Source: a bacterium
Lineage (GTDB): Bacteria > Bdellovibrionota_C > UBA2361 > SZUA-149
Direction: 5' to 3'
Assembly (NCBI GenBank): GCA_003230795.1
Contig: QIGM01000245.1
Location: forward strand, 1-5,872
DNA length: 5,872 bases
Shown: positions 1 to 5,825 of the stretch, in pieces
How positions within the stretch are numbered: the first letter of the stretch is position 1
Layout: every line of letters begins with the position of its first letter
The notes under the pieces: model-generated
The model's database searches: none
The model's input: the letters and a program-made list of their open reading frames with translations, nothing else
Told to the model about the DNA's origin: nothing
Position numbers and translations under genes: made by a program

Positions 1-43
1 ACGGTGCCCTTCACATCTTCGTTCTGACCTCCGAAGTAACCTC

Positions 44-556
44 CTAGTTTGAACGAGAAGTTTTTACCTCCGGATATTCTCGGTAACGCCTTAATGCTTT
101 GCCCGCGTAGGGAGCTTGGGGCTCTGGCCAGCTTATCAGTAAGGTCCGCTTTTCACTCTCTTGTTCAAGTAGCTCTGAGTAATCCCCTAACGCTAGCATT
201 CGCCTGTCTTCTTCAGTCTGCCATGGGAAGGTGATGCCAGAAGTGAGGTAGTGTCCAGTATCGACCGCAAGGATATCGAGCCCAAGGTTTCGCAAATGAG
301 CTCCTGCATAGAACGTTCCTGCACCAACTTCAAAAATTGCTGGGTGGTGTTTTTGAACAAACGCAAGTTCTCTCTCGCAAAAAGGTCCCCAGCAAATACT
401 GCTACCATTGAGGACTGCCACTCCTGTGTCATTGCCTGCAAGAAGCCAGTTGTCTGGGTCGGTGGATGTCCTCTGTCGTGACCGAACAATCGTAAAAACA
501 ATGCAACTCAATCGTTCGTCAGTCTGACAATCCTCAAGTTGATCTGTAGTAAACAC
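44..556 (-). CDS. SAM-dependent methyltransferase-like protein, possibly C-terminally truncated or frameshifted
   Basis: Encodes 170 residues with a recognisable Rossmann-type SAM-binding motif I at residues 74-85 (IFEVGAGTFYAG), then a second-strand acidic residue at D99 (LDILAVD). A later strand, TLLISWPEP at 138-146, is followed by PYAGKALRRYRE. This order (E-x-G-A-G-T, then a W-P segment, then A-L-x-x-Y) resembles poorly characterised bacterial proteins annotated as class I methyltransferases, whose W-P-P-Y segment is followed by a further strand. Here the frame stops about 12 residues after A-L-x-x-Y, so the C-terminal end looks short. The minus-strand -1 frame stays open from this point to the window edge (see findings). 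The start is GTG, chosen for a GGAG ribosome-binding site 6 nt upstream. The gene begins 20 nt after the ATPase gene stops, indicating co-transcription. The substrate is unknown. The methyltransferase fold is fairly secure; activity is not. Confidence 0.62.
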   Translation of the reverse strand: MFTTDQLEDCQTDERLSCIVFTIVRSRQRTSTDPDNWLLAGNDTGVAVLNGSSICWGPFCERELAFVQKHHPAIFEVGAGTFYAGAHLRNLGLDILAVDTGHYLTSGITFPWQTEEDRRMLALGDYSELLEQESEKRTLLISWPEPQAPYAGKALRRYREYPEVKTSRSN

Positions 557-562
557 TAAGTG

Positions 563-566
563 CTCC
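563..566 (-). promoter_or_regulatory. Ribosome-binding site deciding the GTG start of the methyltransferase-like gene
   Basis: GGAG on the minus strand lies 6 nt upstream of GTG at 556-554, within the 20-nt gap after the ATPase stop codon. No ATG in this frame lies close by, so this site supports the non-ATG start and separate translation of the second operon gene. Confidence 0.5.
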
Positions 567-576
567 GAGAGGGAAG

Positions 577-2034
577 CTAGAATAGGTCGTTTAAAGATAG
601 AACGTCCACGCCGCTAGCAGAAGCTTCTTGCTTTTGTTTGTCTGTTACTTCATATGCGGCGAGGAGGTAGCGTTTTTGCGTGAAATTTGTTGGTGTTGGA
701 TATTTTTTGGCTTTAATTTCTTTAGTATGAACGCTAAACTTTGAGTTTGAGTCTATCCATTTACATTCAATTAGTCTTGATATGCGGTCGTTATTGTCTT
801 CTACGACTAGATCTATTTCTACCGAATTGTCCCAAAATGTACCTACGGTATAACCAGGAGTCTTTAGTAAGAGTTTGCGGTTAAGCGGTGTGTTCAGATT
901 TCCTATTTCTAATACCCTCTGGCACAGCAGTTCAAAGGCATGCCCAGAGAAGTTCGGCATATAATATCCTGCATTTGATAAAAGAGATTTGGATGTAAAT
1001 ATAAGCTGATCTTGATTATGTTGAATAATACTTTCAAATGGTTCCAATACCTGGAAATAGAAATTCAGGAAAAAATCTTTCATGTAGTATCGTATGCCGT
1101 GACTATTCTCCTTTGTCTCCGTGTTCATTGGGGTTCGTGCAAATACGATTTGATATTCAAGTATTTTTTCTATTGCGCTTGATACCGAAGATAGCGGTAG
1201 CTGTGCGCGTTCTGCAATTGATGTGATTGTAGAACCTTGTTGTCCGATGTGTGAGAGTATTTTTCGAGTTGTGGCGAGGCCTGTAGAATTAAATTCGAGC
1301 TTTAATACTTGGTTTACTTCTTCTAAAAAGATCGAATCATTGAGAAATATGGCATCATTTATACAGTGAATGAATCCCTTCTCCGGTTCTAGAGCTTCAA
1401 GGTAATACGGAACTCCTCCGAGCATCATGTAGAGCAGACAGATTTCGGAGCGTGACCAATCTTGCAGGTAGTGTTTTTCTACTTCACTCAGAGTAAATTC
1501 ATGTACCCAAATACTAGCTGATGTTTTAATTCCTCGTAAAATATCATTGGCGCTTGAGGTCCTTTTTGAGAAAAATTTATTAGAAGAACCGCAAACAATG
1601 ACTTTGATATTTCCAATACGTTGCCAGTCTACCCAAGCTTGTTTTAGTAGCGATACGAAGCCAGAATTTTTCTTTGCAATCCATTGAATCTCGTCGAGTA
1701 TTACAATTAAGTTTTGTTCACGGTTTTTTTGCAGAAATACGGAGATTTGCTCAAAAATTCTTGACCAACTGCGGTGGTCTTTTGATAGTTCCACCAAGGT
1801 CTTGTCTTTACTAAAGTCATACCATGCTGTGGCGAATGCCTTTCTACTTCCAGCATCATTCGTGTCTTCTAGCCCCATGAAGTAAAAACACTTAGGAGTT
1901 CTAGATTGATACTCCTTTAGTAACCAAGTCTTCCCTATTCGTCGTCTTCCTCTTAAGAAGGTAAATCCAGCGCCTGGCTTCCTAGTAAAGCTTTCGAGTT
2001 TAGCCAGTTCGTCGTCTCGAGCTATAAACGTCAT
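577..2034 (-). CDS. Archaeal-ATPase/DUF234-family ATP-binding protein with C-terminal nuclease-like domain
   Basis: The 485-residue protein has the full layout of the family combining an archaeal-type STAND-like ATPase with DUF234. The Walker A motif is GRRRIGKT (29-36), the arginine-rich variant typical of this family. Walker B is LIVILDE (109-115), a sensor strand VIVCGSS is at 145-151, and the family hallmark LGGVPYYLE is at 205-213. Residues about 253-300 look like a winged helix (TTRKILSHIGQQGSTITSIAERAQL). The C-terminal part carries a PD-(D/E)xK-like set: E368, D408 in VEIDLVVE, and E423-C-K425 in LIECKW. ATP binding is well supported; nuclease activity is inferred from the motif set only. 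The ATG has GGGAG 9 nt upstream. The gene leads a probable two-gene operon with the methyltransferase-like gene. It is more A+T-rich than its neighbours, consistent with horizontal transfer. Cellular role unknown. Confidence 0.93.
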   Translation of the reverse strand: MTFIARDDELAKLESFTRKPGAGFTFLRGRRRIGKTWLLKEYQSRTPKCFYFMGLEDTNDAGSRKAFATAWYDFSKDKTLVELSKDHRSWSRIFEQISVFLQKNREQNLIVILDEIQWIAKKNSGFVSLLKQAWVDWQRIGNIKVIVCGSSNKFFSKRTSSANDILRGIKTSASIWVHEFTLSEVEKHYLQDWSRSEICLLYMMLGGVPYYLEALEPEKGFIHCINDAIFLNDSIFLEEVNQVLKLEFNSTGLATTRKILSHIGQQGSTITSIAERAQLPLSSVSSAIEKILEYQIVFARTPMNTETKENSHGIRYYMKDFFLNFYFQVLEPFESIIQHNQDQLIFTSKSLLSNAGYYMPNFSGHAFELLCQRVLEIGNLNTPLNRKLLLKTPGYTVGTFWDNSVEIDLVVEDNNDRISRLIECKWIDSNSKFSVHTKEIKAKKYPTPTNFTQKRYLLAAYEVTDKQKQEASASGVDVLSLNDLF

Positions 2035-2100
2035 TGTCAGTTTCTCCCAGAGGGTAAGTTCTCTTCTTCTCTATCTCGACTTGAGGTGAGCATACTACCT

Positions 2101-2137
2101 TACTCCGAATAATCTAGCCAGTACGTTATTCGGAGTA
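2101..2137. promoter_or_regulatory. 12-bp perfect inverted repeat upstream of the ATPase gene, operator-like
   Basis: tactccgaataa (2101-2112) is matched exactly by its reverse complement at 2126-2137, with a 13-nt spacer. It begins 67 bp upstream of the ATPase start codon, where a promoter or operator would be expected. Neither side carries a T-run, so it does not look like an intrinsic terminator. A repressor-binding site or a hairpin in the 5' leader are the main options. Confidence 0.4.
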
Positions 2138-2194
2138 GCGTAACTGCCTAAAAATACGATGCCTGCCGGGGAAGACCTCTTTAAACTCGCTCCA

Positions 2195-2235
2195 GTTACT
2201 ACAGATAATCTCGTCGCTAGGTTAGTTGTAGTAAC
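2195..2235. repeat. 9-bp inverted repeat with 23-nt spacer
   Basis: gttactaca (2195-2203) pairs perfectly with tgtagtaac (2227-2235). There is no adjoining T-run. Function unknown; it is one of a series of inverted repeats in this spacer. Confidence 0.35.
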
Positions 2236-2243
2236 GTCAATTT

Positions 2244-2258
2244 TGGTGCCAGGCACCA
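2244..2258. repeat. Short GGTGCC-GGCACC palindrome, REP-like
   Basis: tggtgccaggcacca is a 7-bp palindrome around one central base (as a hairpin, 6 bp with a 3-nt loop). It is preceded by ttt and followed after seven bases by a T-run. From memory, palindromes of the GTGCC/GGCAC type occur as dispersed extragenic repeats in several bacterial genomes. Only one copy is present here, so the repeat status is an inference. Confidence 0.35.
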
Positions 2259-2301
2259 CCTGCGGTTTTTAAATCGCGACAACCGGTTATCAAGATCCGC
2301 A

Positions 2302-2316
2302 TCCGACCTTGTCGGA
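2302..2316. repeat. Tight 6-bp hairpin
   Basis: tccgac (2302-2307) and gtcgga (2311-2316) pair around a 3-nt loop. Allowing a bulged A at 2301, the stem extends by two more G-C pairs. It lies 36 bp before the long inverted-repeat element. Function unknown. Confidence 0.3.
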
Positions 2317-2351
2317 GCAACCAGGGTAACGTTCCAATCTATCCAGACCGA

Positions 2352-2506
2352 GCCATTGTTGAGAGTTTATTCTCGGGAGCTTTCTTATCCCATCGTCAAC
2401 TAAGGCAAAGCGCTAAGGTGGAGGAGACCCAAGGGGGGCTCCGTAACGATCCCCAGCATTACTACCTCTACATAAAAGCTCCCGAGGATAAACTCTCAGC
2501 AAGGGC
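2352..2506. repeat. 155-bp element bounded by 32-bp inverted repeats (MITE-like or structured RNA)
   Basis: The left arm 2352-2383 and right arm 2475-2506 are reverse complements at 29 of 32 positions. The three mismatches are 2355/2503 (A-G), 2359/2499 (T-G) and 2371/2487 (T-G). In a plus-strand RNA the last two become U-G wobbles, so 31 of 32 positions could pair apart from one A-G; in a minus-strand RNA they would be A-C mismatches. The 91-nt interior has no reading frame of note and includes a possible small hairpin at 2423-2442 (GGAG/CTCC plus CCC/GGG). Possible identities are a MITE or degenerate insertion remnant, or a plus-strand non-coding RNA ending at the hairpin 2540-2575. No clean target-site duplication flanks the arms. 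The repeat itself is certain; its class is not. Confidence 0.75.
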
Positions 2507-2539
2507 GTCGAACTAGTAGCTACGACAGCGCCAGCCACA

Positions 2540-2575
2540 AACAAAAACGGCGGTCAAAAGACCGCCGTTTTTGTT
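2540..2575 (-). terminator. Rho-independent terminator of the DsbA-like gene, bidirectional
   Basis: A perfect 16-bp stem (2540-2555 with 2560-2575) closes an AAAA loop. It has a G+C-rich core cggcggtc/gaccgccg and an A-run on one side matched by a T-run on the other. It begins 18 nt beyond the DsbA-like stop codon on the minus strand. By symmetry it could also terminate plus-strand transcripts arriving from the inverted-repeat element. Confidence 0.9.
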
Positions 2576-2593
2576 ACTCATGTTTCGCTTAGC

Positions 2594-3352
2594 TTACATA
2601 GCAAGCCAGCGGTCGATGAGCTCTTTGAACTTAGGTAGTGGCTGTGCGCCTTTAACCTGGACACCATTCACAAAGAATCCAGGTGTTCCACGAACTCCAA
2701 GCTTGGTAGCCAAAGCGGCGTCATCGTCAACCTGTTTTGCAACAGCTGGGTCAGCAAAGTCCTTTTTGAACTTCGCCATGTCGAGGCCAATTTCTTTGGC
2801 AAGTGACATGTAGAGCTCTTCTCCAAGACTCTTTTGATTCTCAAAGAGCTTGTCATGCATTTCCCAGAACTTTCCTTGCCTCTGTGCTGCAATAGAAGCA
2901 CGTGCTGCAGGCTTGGCTTCTGGGTGGAAAGGAAGTGGAAGATGCTTGAAAGCAATCTTTACATCCTTTGGATACTCTTTGTGCACGGCATCCATTGAGT
3001 CCATTCCTCGCTTACAGAAAGGGCACTGGAAATCAGAGAATTCAATGATAGTGACTTTAGCATCTTTAGGACCTTTTATCGGAGCATTTCCGATAGCAAC
3101 CTTAACCGGATTCTTGAACTGCTCTTCTAGCTGCTTAGCTGCTTGTTCTTGAGCCGCTTTTTGTTGGCCTTCTCTCTTTTTCTTGAAATAGCCTTCTAGT
3201 GAGTCACCAATTTTTGCGACATTGGCGTCATCAGAAAGAAATTTCTCCATCAGGCTATTGAATTGATCCTGTGAAAGATCAGCAGCCTGTGTATTTGGGG
3301 TAAGGATGAGGAGGCTAACGGTAGCCAGCAAAATTCCTTGTAGTAGTCTCAT
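2594..3352 (-). CDS. Exported DsbA-family thiol:disulfide oxidoreductase
   Basis: The 252-residue protein starts with a signal peptide: MRLL, a hydrophobic core LATVSLLIL, and a likely cleavage after A23 (NTQA-AD). It should therefore act in the periplasm or at the outer face of the membrane. Residues 27-80 are charged and probably helical (KKKREGQQKAAQEQAAKQLEEQ), an N-terminal extension often seen ahead of this domain. The thioredoxin-fold domain begins with VTIIEFSDF (100-108), then the redox motif C110-P-F-C113, a helical insertion, and the cis-proline loop V-R-G-T-P224. The order matches the DsbA-like Thioredoxin_4 group. It probably oxidises or isomerises disulfides in exported proteins; the direction of electron flow cannot be told from the sequence. 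ATG is preceded by AGGA at 8 nt spacing. It appears monocistronic, with its own terminator. No DsbB-like partner is in the window. Confidence 0.93.
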   Translation of the reverse strand: MRLLQGILLATVSLLILTPNTQAADLSQDQFNSLMEKFLSDDANVAKIGDSLEGYFKKKREGQQKAAQEQAAKQLEEQFKNPVKVAIGNAPIKGPKDAKVTIIEFSDFQCPFCKRGMDSMDAVHKEYPKDVKIAFKHLPLPFHPEAKPAARASIAAQRQGKFWEMHDKLFENQKSLGEELYMSLAKEIGLDMAKFKKDFADPAVAKQVDDDAALATKLGVRGTPGFFVNGVQVKGAQPLPKFKELIDRWLAM

Positions 3353-3465
3353 TGATTTTGTCCTGTCGAAAAATTTCGTGATTAGAAAAACAGTTCTATG
3401 ATGCTAGCTCTATGGACAGATCCGTCCCCGCGCAGCCAATGAACCGTAGCAATACAGTCTCTGCT

Positions 3466-3594
3466 TTACAATAAAAAGGCTGCGTCTTGAGGGTCATTTA
3501 TCCTGTGGATGTGAGGCTGCTAGTGTTCTGCTATCCTGTGGGTGTGAGGCTGCTGGTGTTCTGCATTAGAGGGCTCGGTGAGCAAAATATTCAT
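3466..3594 (-). pseudogene. Possible small histidine-rich reading frame interrupted by TAG inside a tandem repeat
   Basis: An ATG lies 16 nt after the glycosyltransferase stop, with AAAGG 8 nt upstream, and opens MNILLTEPSN. It is followed by an 11-residue unit AEHQQPHTHRI, encoded exactly by one 33-bp repeat unit. The second unit reads AEH-stop-QPHIHRI, where TAG (3522-3520) replaces the CAG of the first unit. The frame then runs NDPQDAAFLL to TAA. So either a 24-residue peptide is made, a 42-residue gene was broken by one transition, or the frame is accidental. No homologue is recognised. Confidence 0.2.
3499..3564. repeat. Two-copy 33-bp tandem direct repeat
   Basis: Units 3499-3531 and 3532-3564 abut exactly and are identical at 31 of 33 positions. 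The two differences are A/G transitions at 3509/3542 and 3522/3555. The array lies between the glycosyltransferase stop and the DsbA-like start. It looks like a local slippage or duplication product rather than a mobile element. Confidence 0.85.
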
Positions 3595-3610
3595 AGTAGA
3601 AGCCTTTGTT

Positions 3611-5554
3611 TTACGAACCGGCTTTAAGCGTGTGATGTTTAAGGAGTCGTCCTAGGGCCGCTTTTGTCTGAAGCGCGAGCCACTGATCGAGGCTTCCATG
3701 CTGCAAGACCAGTGGTGAGCCAGCGAGAATAGGCTCAAAAAACCGATGTAATTCCTCTTTATCCTTCCAATCGCTGGAAGCATGTATAAGGTGTGGAATA
3801 GGGAAGCAACCCGAAATATCTTTGTATTCACTTAAGTCTTTCTCTGATTGCTGCATGCAAAGAATGGGGATTCCTGCGATTGCGGCGAGAGCGGCTTCAA
3901 CTCTCAATTCGCAAAACTTTTCCCAATTGAGATCAACTGAACAACTGCTTAGCACCGCGTCTACACTACTAAGGGTATAGAGCAGCGAGGAGTATTGTTC
4001 GGGGCTTTGCTTAAGTTCATCGCTAACGTCGATAATTCTTAATCGGTCGTTTTCGCCGACCTCCAAATTGATGAAATCAGCGACTTCTCTTTGCAGGGCG
4101 TTCTGGCAGTAGAACGCTAGCGTTACCGAAGTGCATTCGCGGAGAATTCTCAGCAGCAGGGAAAGGTTGGGATCTCTCTCGCGCGAATCTTGATCTAGTT
4201 CAGGTGTGAACACCAGAACTGAGGCAAGGCTTGAATCCGTTGGGCTCACTGCTCCGTAGTCGGTATCTCTTGCACGTCTGAGGTAATTCGGTAGCGAAAG
4301 GGGGGGAAGTAAAACAGGTGATCTGGAAAGGGTGCTTTCTTGTAAGCTAGGAACGTCAAGTTGGAGCGGATTGAGGCTCGCACTATAATGAGCTGAGTGG
4401 CTTGAGTGTCGAAACTTTGGAGAATTCAAACCTTGCTCTCGAAGCCTCAATAGCTCCTTGGAGTCGCTGCTAAGAATGCTTAGAGTCTCAGTAGCGTCTT
4501 GGCTCTCGACGGTCGTTAAAGAAACTCCATTTTCTAACATGCACTCCGCGAGCAGTGAGCCCCATCTGAGATTTCCCCGTCCGTGATTCCCCTGTCCGTG
4601 GTTCTCCTGTCCGTGGTTCGACGTCGAGAGCTGAAACTTTTCGCTCGTTGTGCTCGCCAAAGCAGAGTGATGTGCGAGCAGAGCCTTACGCACAACGTCC
4701 TGCTTCTGGGGAAGCGTTTGGACGCCCAAGTTCTCCGTGAGGGTGTTGCGGTGGAGCCGATACTGGTAAAGCGGGTCTTCTAAGTCGATGTGTGCACCCG
4801 AAGCGAGAACGCTCAGGCGCATCCAAAAGTCGTAGTCTTCAAACCCTAAGTACTCGGTCGAATAATCACCAGCGTGTAGAGCGAGGTCTGCTCTATACAG
4901 CACGCAAGCATTGACGAAATTGTCGTTGATTGAGAGCAGTGACTCAGCCTGAAGGGGTAGCTGTAAAATACTGCGGTCTTTTCCCCATTGGTCTTGTGGT
5001 CGATAACCGGAATCCTGAAACGCAGCGCCTGATTCATCGATGAGCTGAACGTTCCCATAGGCGAAGGCTAAGCTCGGATTAAGTACGAGGTAATCTATTA
5101 GATGGTCGAGAGCTTGTGGTAAGTAGCGATTATCTGCTGAAGTCCAGCCCCAGAAGCTGCCGTTTGCGATGGAAAATCCCTTATTGAGCGCCGCCGCGAT
5201 TCCTTGATTTTCTTGCCGGATGCTGATGACATTTTTGTGGCTTTCGTAGCTTGATAGAACGGCAGGGGTTTTGTCTGTGGACCCGTCATCAATGATTATC
5301 AATTCAAAGGGGTGAGATACGGCTGAGAAAACAGATTCTATGGATTCGGCAAGGAAATCGGCGTGATTATAAACAGGCAATACGATCGACGTCAGCGGCC
5401 GAAGCACCCAAGGGCTGCAGGGGCGTCGAGCAGAATACGGGAAGTTATTTAGCTGCCTCCTCACCTTTGGCTGTGATTCCTTCTCTACGCTGAGGGTGCT
5501 TAGCACTCCAAGTTTTACCCGTTCGGTATTATGGTTTTCCTTAATACCGACCAT
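3611..5554 (-). CDS. Family 2 glycosyltransferase with a long uncharacterised C-terminal region
   Basis: The 647-residue protein carries a GT-A glycosyltransferase domain at about 54-275. It shows SIVLPVYN (56-63), the nucleotide-sugar loop IIDDGSTD (87-94), NQGIAAALNKGF (116-127), and TSADN (138-142) in place of the usual D-x-D metal site. The acceptor-side motif is GFEDYDFWMRL (237-247), followed by YQYRLHRNTLTE (263-274). It should transfer a sugar from a nucleotide donor to a glycan or lipid-linked acceptor at the cytoplasmic side, in polysaccharide or glycoprotein assembly; donor and acceptor are unknown. Residues about 300-445 are Ser-rich and low in complexity, with pentapeptide repeats at 313-327. 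Residues about 450-647 look folded (SVLVFTPEL, VTLAFYCQNA, DAVLSSCSVD, AALAAIAGIPILCM) and might be a degenerate GT-B-like domain, which is inference. The start is uncertain: no good ribosome-binding site precedes this ATG, and the first 50 residues fall outside the domain. No membrane segments are seen. Confidence 0.9.
   Translation of the reverse strand: MVGIKENHNTERVKLGVLSTLSVEKESQPKVRRQLNNFPYSARRPCSPWVLRPLTSIVLPVYNHADFLAESIESVFSAVSHPFELIIIDDGSTDKTPAVLSSYESHKNVISIRQENQGIAAALNKGFSIANGSFWGWTSADNRYLPQALDHLIDYLVLNPSLAFAYGNVQLIDESGAAFQDSGYRPQDQWGKDRSILQLPLQAESLLSINDNFVNACVLYRADLALHAGDYSTEYLGFEDYDFWMRLSVLASGAHIDLEDPLYQYRLHRNTLTENLGVQTLPQKQDVVRKALLAHHSALASTTSEKFQLSTSNHGQENHGQGNHGRGNLRWGSLLAECMLENGVSLTTVESQDATETLSILSSDSKELLRLREQGLNSPKFRHSSHSAHYSASLNPLQLDVPSLQESTLSRSPVLLPPLSLPNYLRRARDTDYGAVSPTDSSLASVLVFTPELDQDSRERDPNLSLLLRILRECTSVTLAFYCQNALQREVADFINLEVGENDRLRIIDVSDELKQSPEQYSSLLYTLSSVDAVLSSCSVDLNWEKFCELRVEAALAAIAGIPILCMQQSEKDLSEYKDISGCFPIPHLIHASSDWKDKEELHRFFEPILAGSPLVLQHGSLDQWLALQTKAALGRLLKHHTLKAGS
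4576..4620. repeat. 15-bp minisatellite, three copies, inside the glycosyltransferase gene
   Basis: Units 4576-4590, 4591-4605 and 4606-4620 share the plus-strand pattern cctgtccgtggttct with a few substitutions. The length is a multiple of three, so copy-number change keeps the frame. It encodes NHGQE-NHGQG-NHGRG (residues 313-327) in the linker after the catalytic domain. Confidence 0.85.
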
Positions 5555-5647
5555 AGCGGTAAGCTATCTTTTCTGTACAAATTAAGGCAAATCTTAAGCG
5601 GCTAAATACGCAAATACTGTAGTAAAGCTCACTATAGTGCTGCCGGC

Positions 5648-5668
5648 CTTTGTCGCGAGGCGACAAAG
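5648..5668. repeat. Perfect 9-bp hairpin with 3-nt loop
   Basis: ctttgtcgc (5648-5656) and gcgacaaag (5660-5668) pair around GAG. Neither flank carries a T-run, so it is not a typical intrinsic terminator. It lies about 94 bp upstream of the glycosyltransferase start and could be a protein-binding site or leader structure. Confidence 0.5.
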
Positions 5669-5763
5669 AGTTAGATTGCCAGAGCTAGTGGCTCGAGACA
5701 AAGCTAGAATGTGCGCGTGTTATTTGTCTGTAGGTATGCGTTCAGGCATATATTGCAACTGAA

Positions 5764-5805
5764 TAGCCCCCTCAGGATAGCCCTCTCAGGATAGCCCTCT
5801 CAGGG
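5764..5805. repeat. 14-bp tandem repeat, three copies
   Basis: Units 5764-5777, 5778-5791 and 5792-5805 follow the pattern tagccctctcagga, with one change in the first copy and one in the third. The outer edges also pair: gccccct (5766-5772) with agggggc (5802-5808). A hairpin follows directly at 5809-5825, suggesting one compound intergenic repeat. Confidence 0.8.
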
Positions 5806-5808
5806 GGC

Positions 5809-5825
5809 GAATTGCGTAGCAATTC
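5809..5825. repeat. REP-like palindrome flanked by G-runs
   Basis: gaattgc (5809-5815) and gcaattc (5819-5825) pair perfectly around GTA. A G-run lies on each side (5803-5807 and 5827-5831). Short palindromes next to G-rich tags are typical of bacterial repetitive extragenic elements; only one copy is visible here, so this class is inferred. Confidence 0.45.

Larger units (their letters stand above)
2035..2593. other. Gene-free spacer packed with inverted repeats
   Basis: These 559 bases lie between the DsbA-like and ATPase genes and hold no convincing reading frame. They contain six separate inverted repeats: 2101-2137, 2195-2235, 2244-2258, 2302-2316, 2352-2506 and the terminator at 2540-2575. 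The 8-bp palindrome aaccggtt lies at 2281-2288. The ATPase promoter must lie in the low-coordinate part, but I see no clear -35/-10 pair on the minus strand. Confidence 0.7.

Noticed and set aside
44..556. Programmed -1 ribosomal frameshift at GTA-AAA-ACT
   Set aside because: The site has only five A residues, not the A-AAA-AAC heptamer, and no stimulatory structure was identified. An error or decay is simpler; kept only as a frame-break finding.
2281..2340. tRNA or other standard RNA gene in the spacer
   Set aside because: The hairpin at 2302-2316 does not extend to a cloverleaf, and no TTCGA-type T-loop or acceptor pairing was found.
2352..2506. Integron attC site
   Set aside because: The required GTTRRRY and RYYYAAC core sites are not at the arm ends, and no integrase or cassette is nearby.
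2571..3152. Plus-strand open frames opposite the DsbA-like gene
   Set aside because: They lie antisense to a gene with clear catalytic motifs, lack recognisable domains, and are best explained as shadows.
3499..3564. CRISPR repeats
   Set aside because: The two 33-bp units abut with no spacer, so this is a simple tandem duplication. No cas gene is present.
3599..3625. Hairpin over the glycosyltransferase stop codon as a terminator
   Set aside because: The stem is only 5 bp with a 15-nt loop and no T-run follows on the minus strand.
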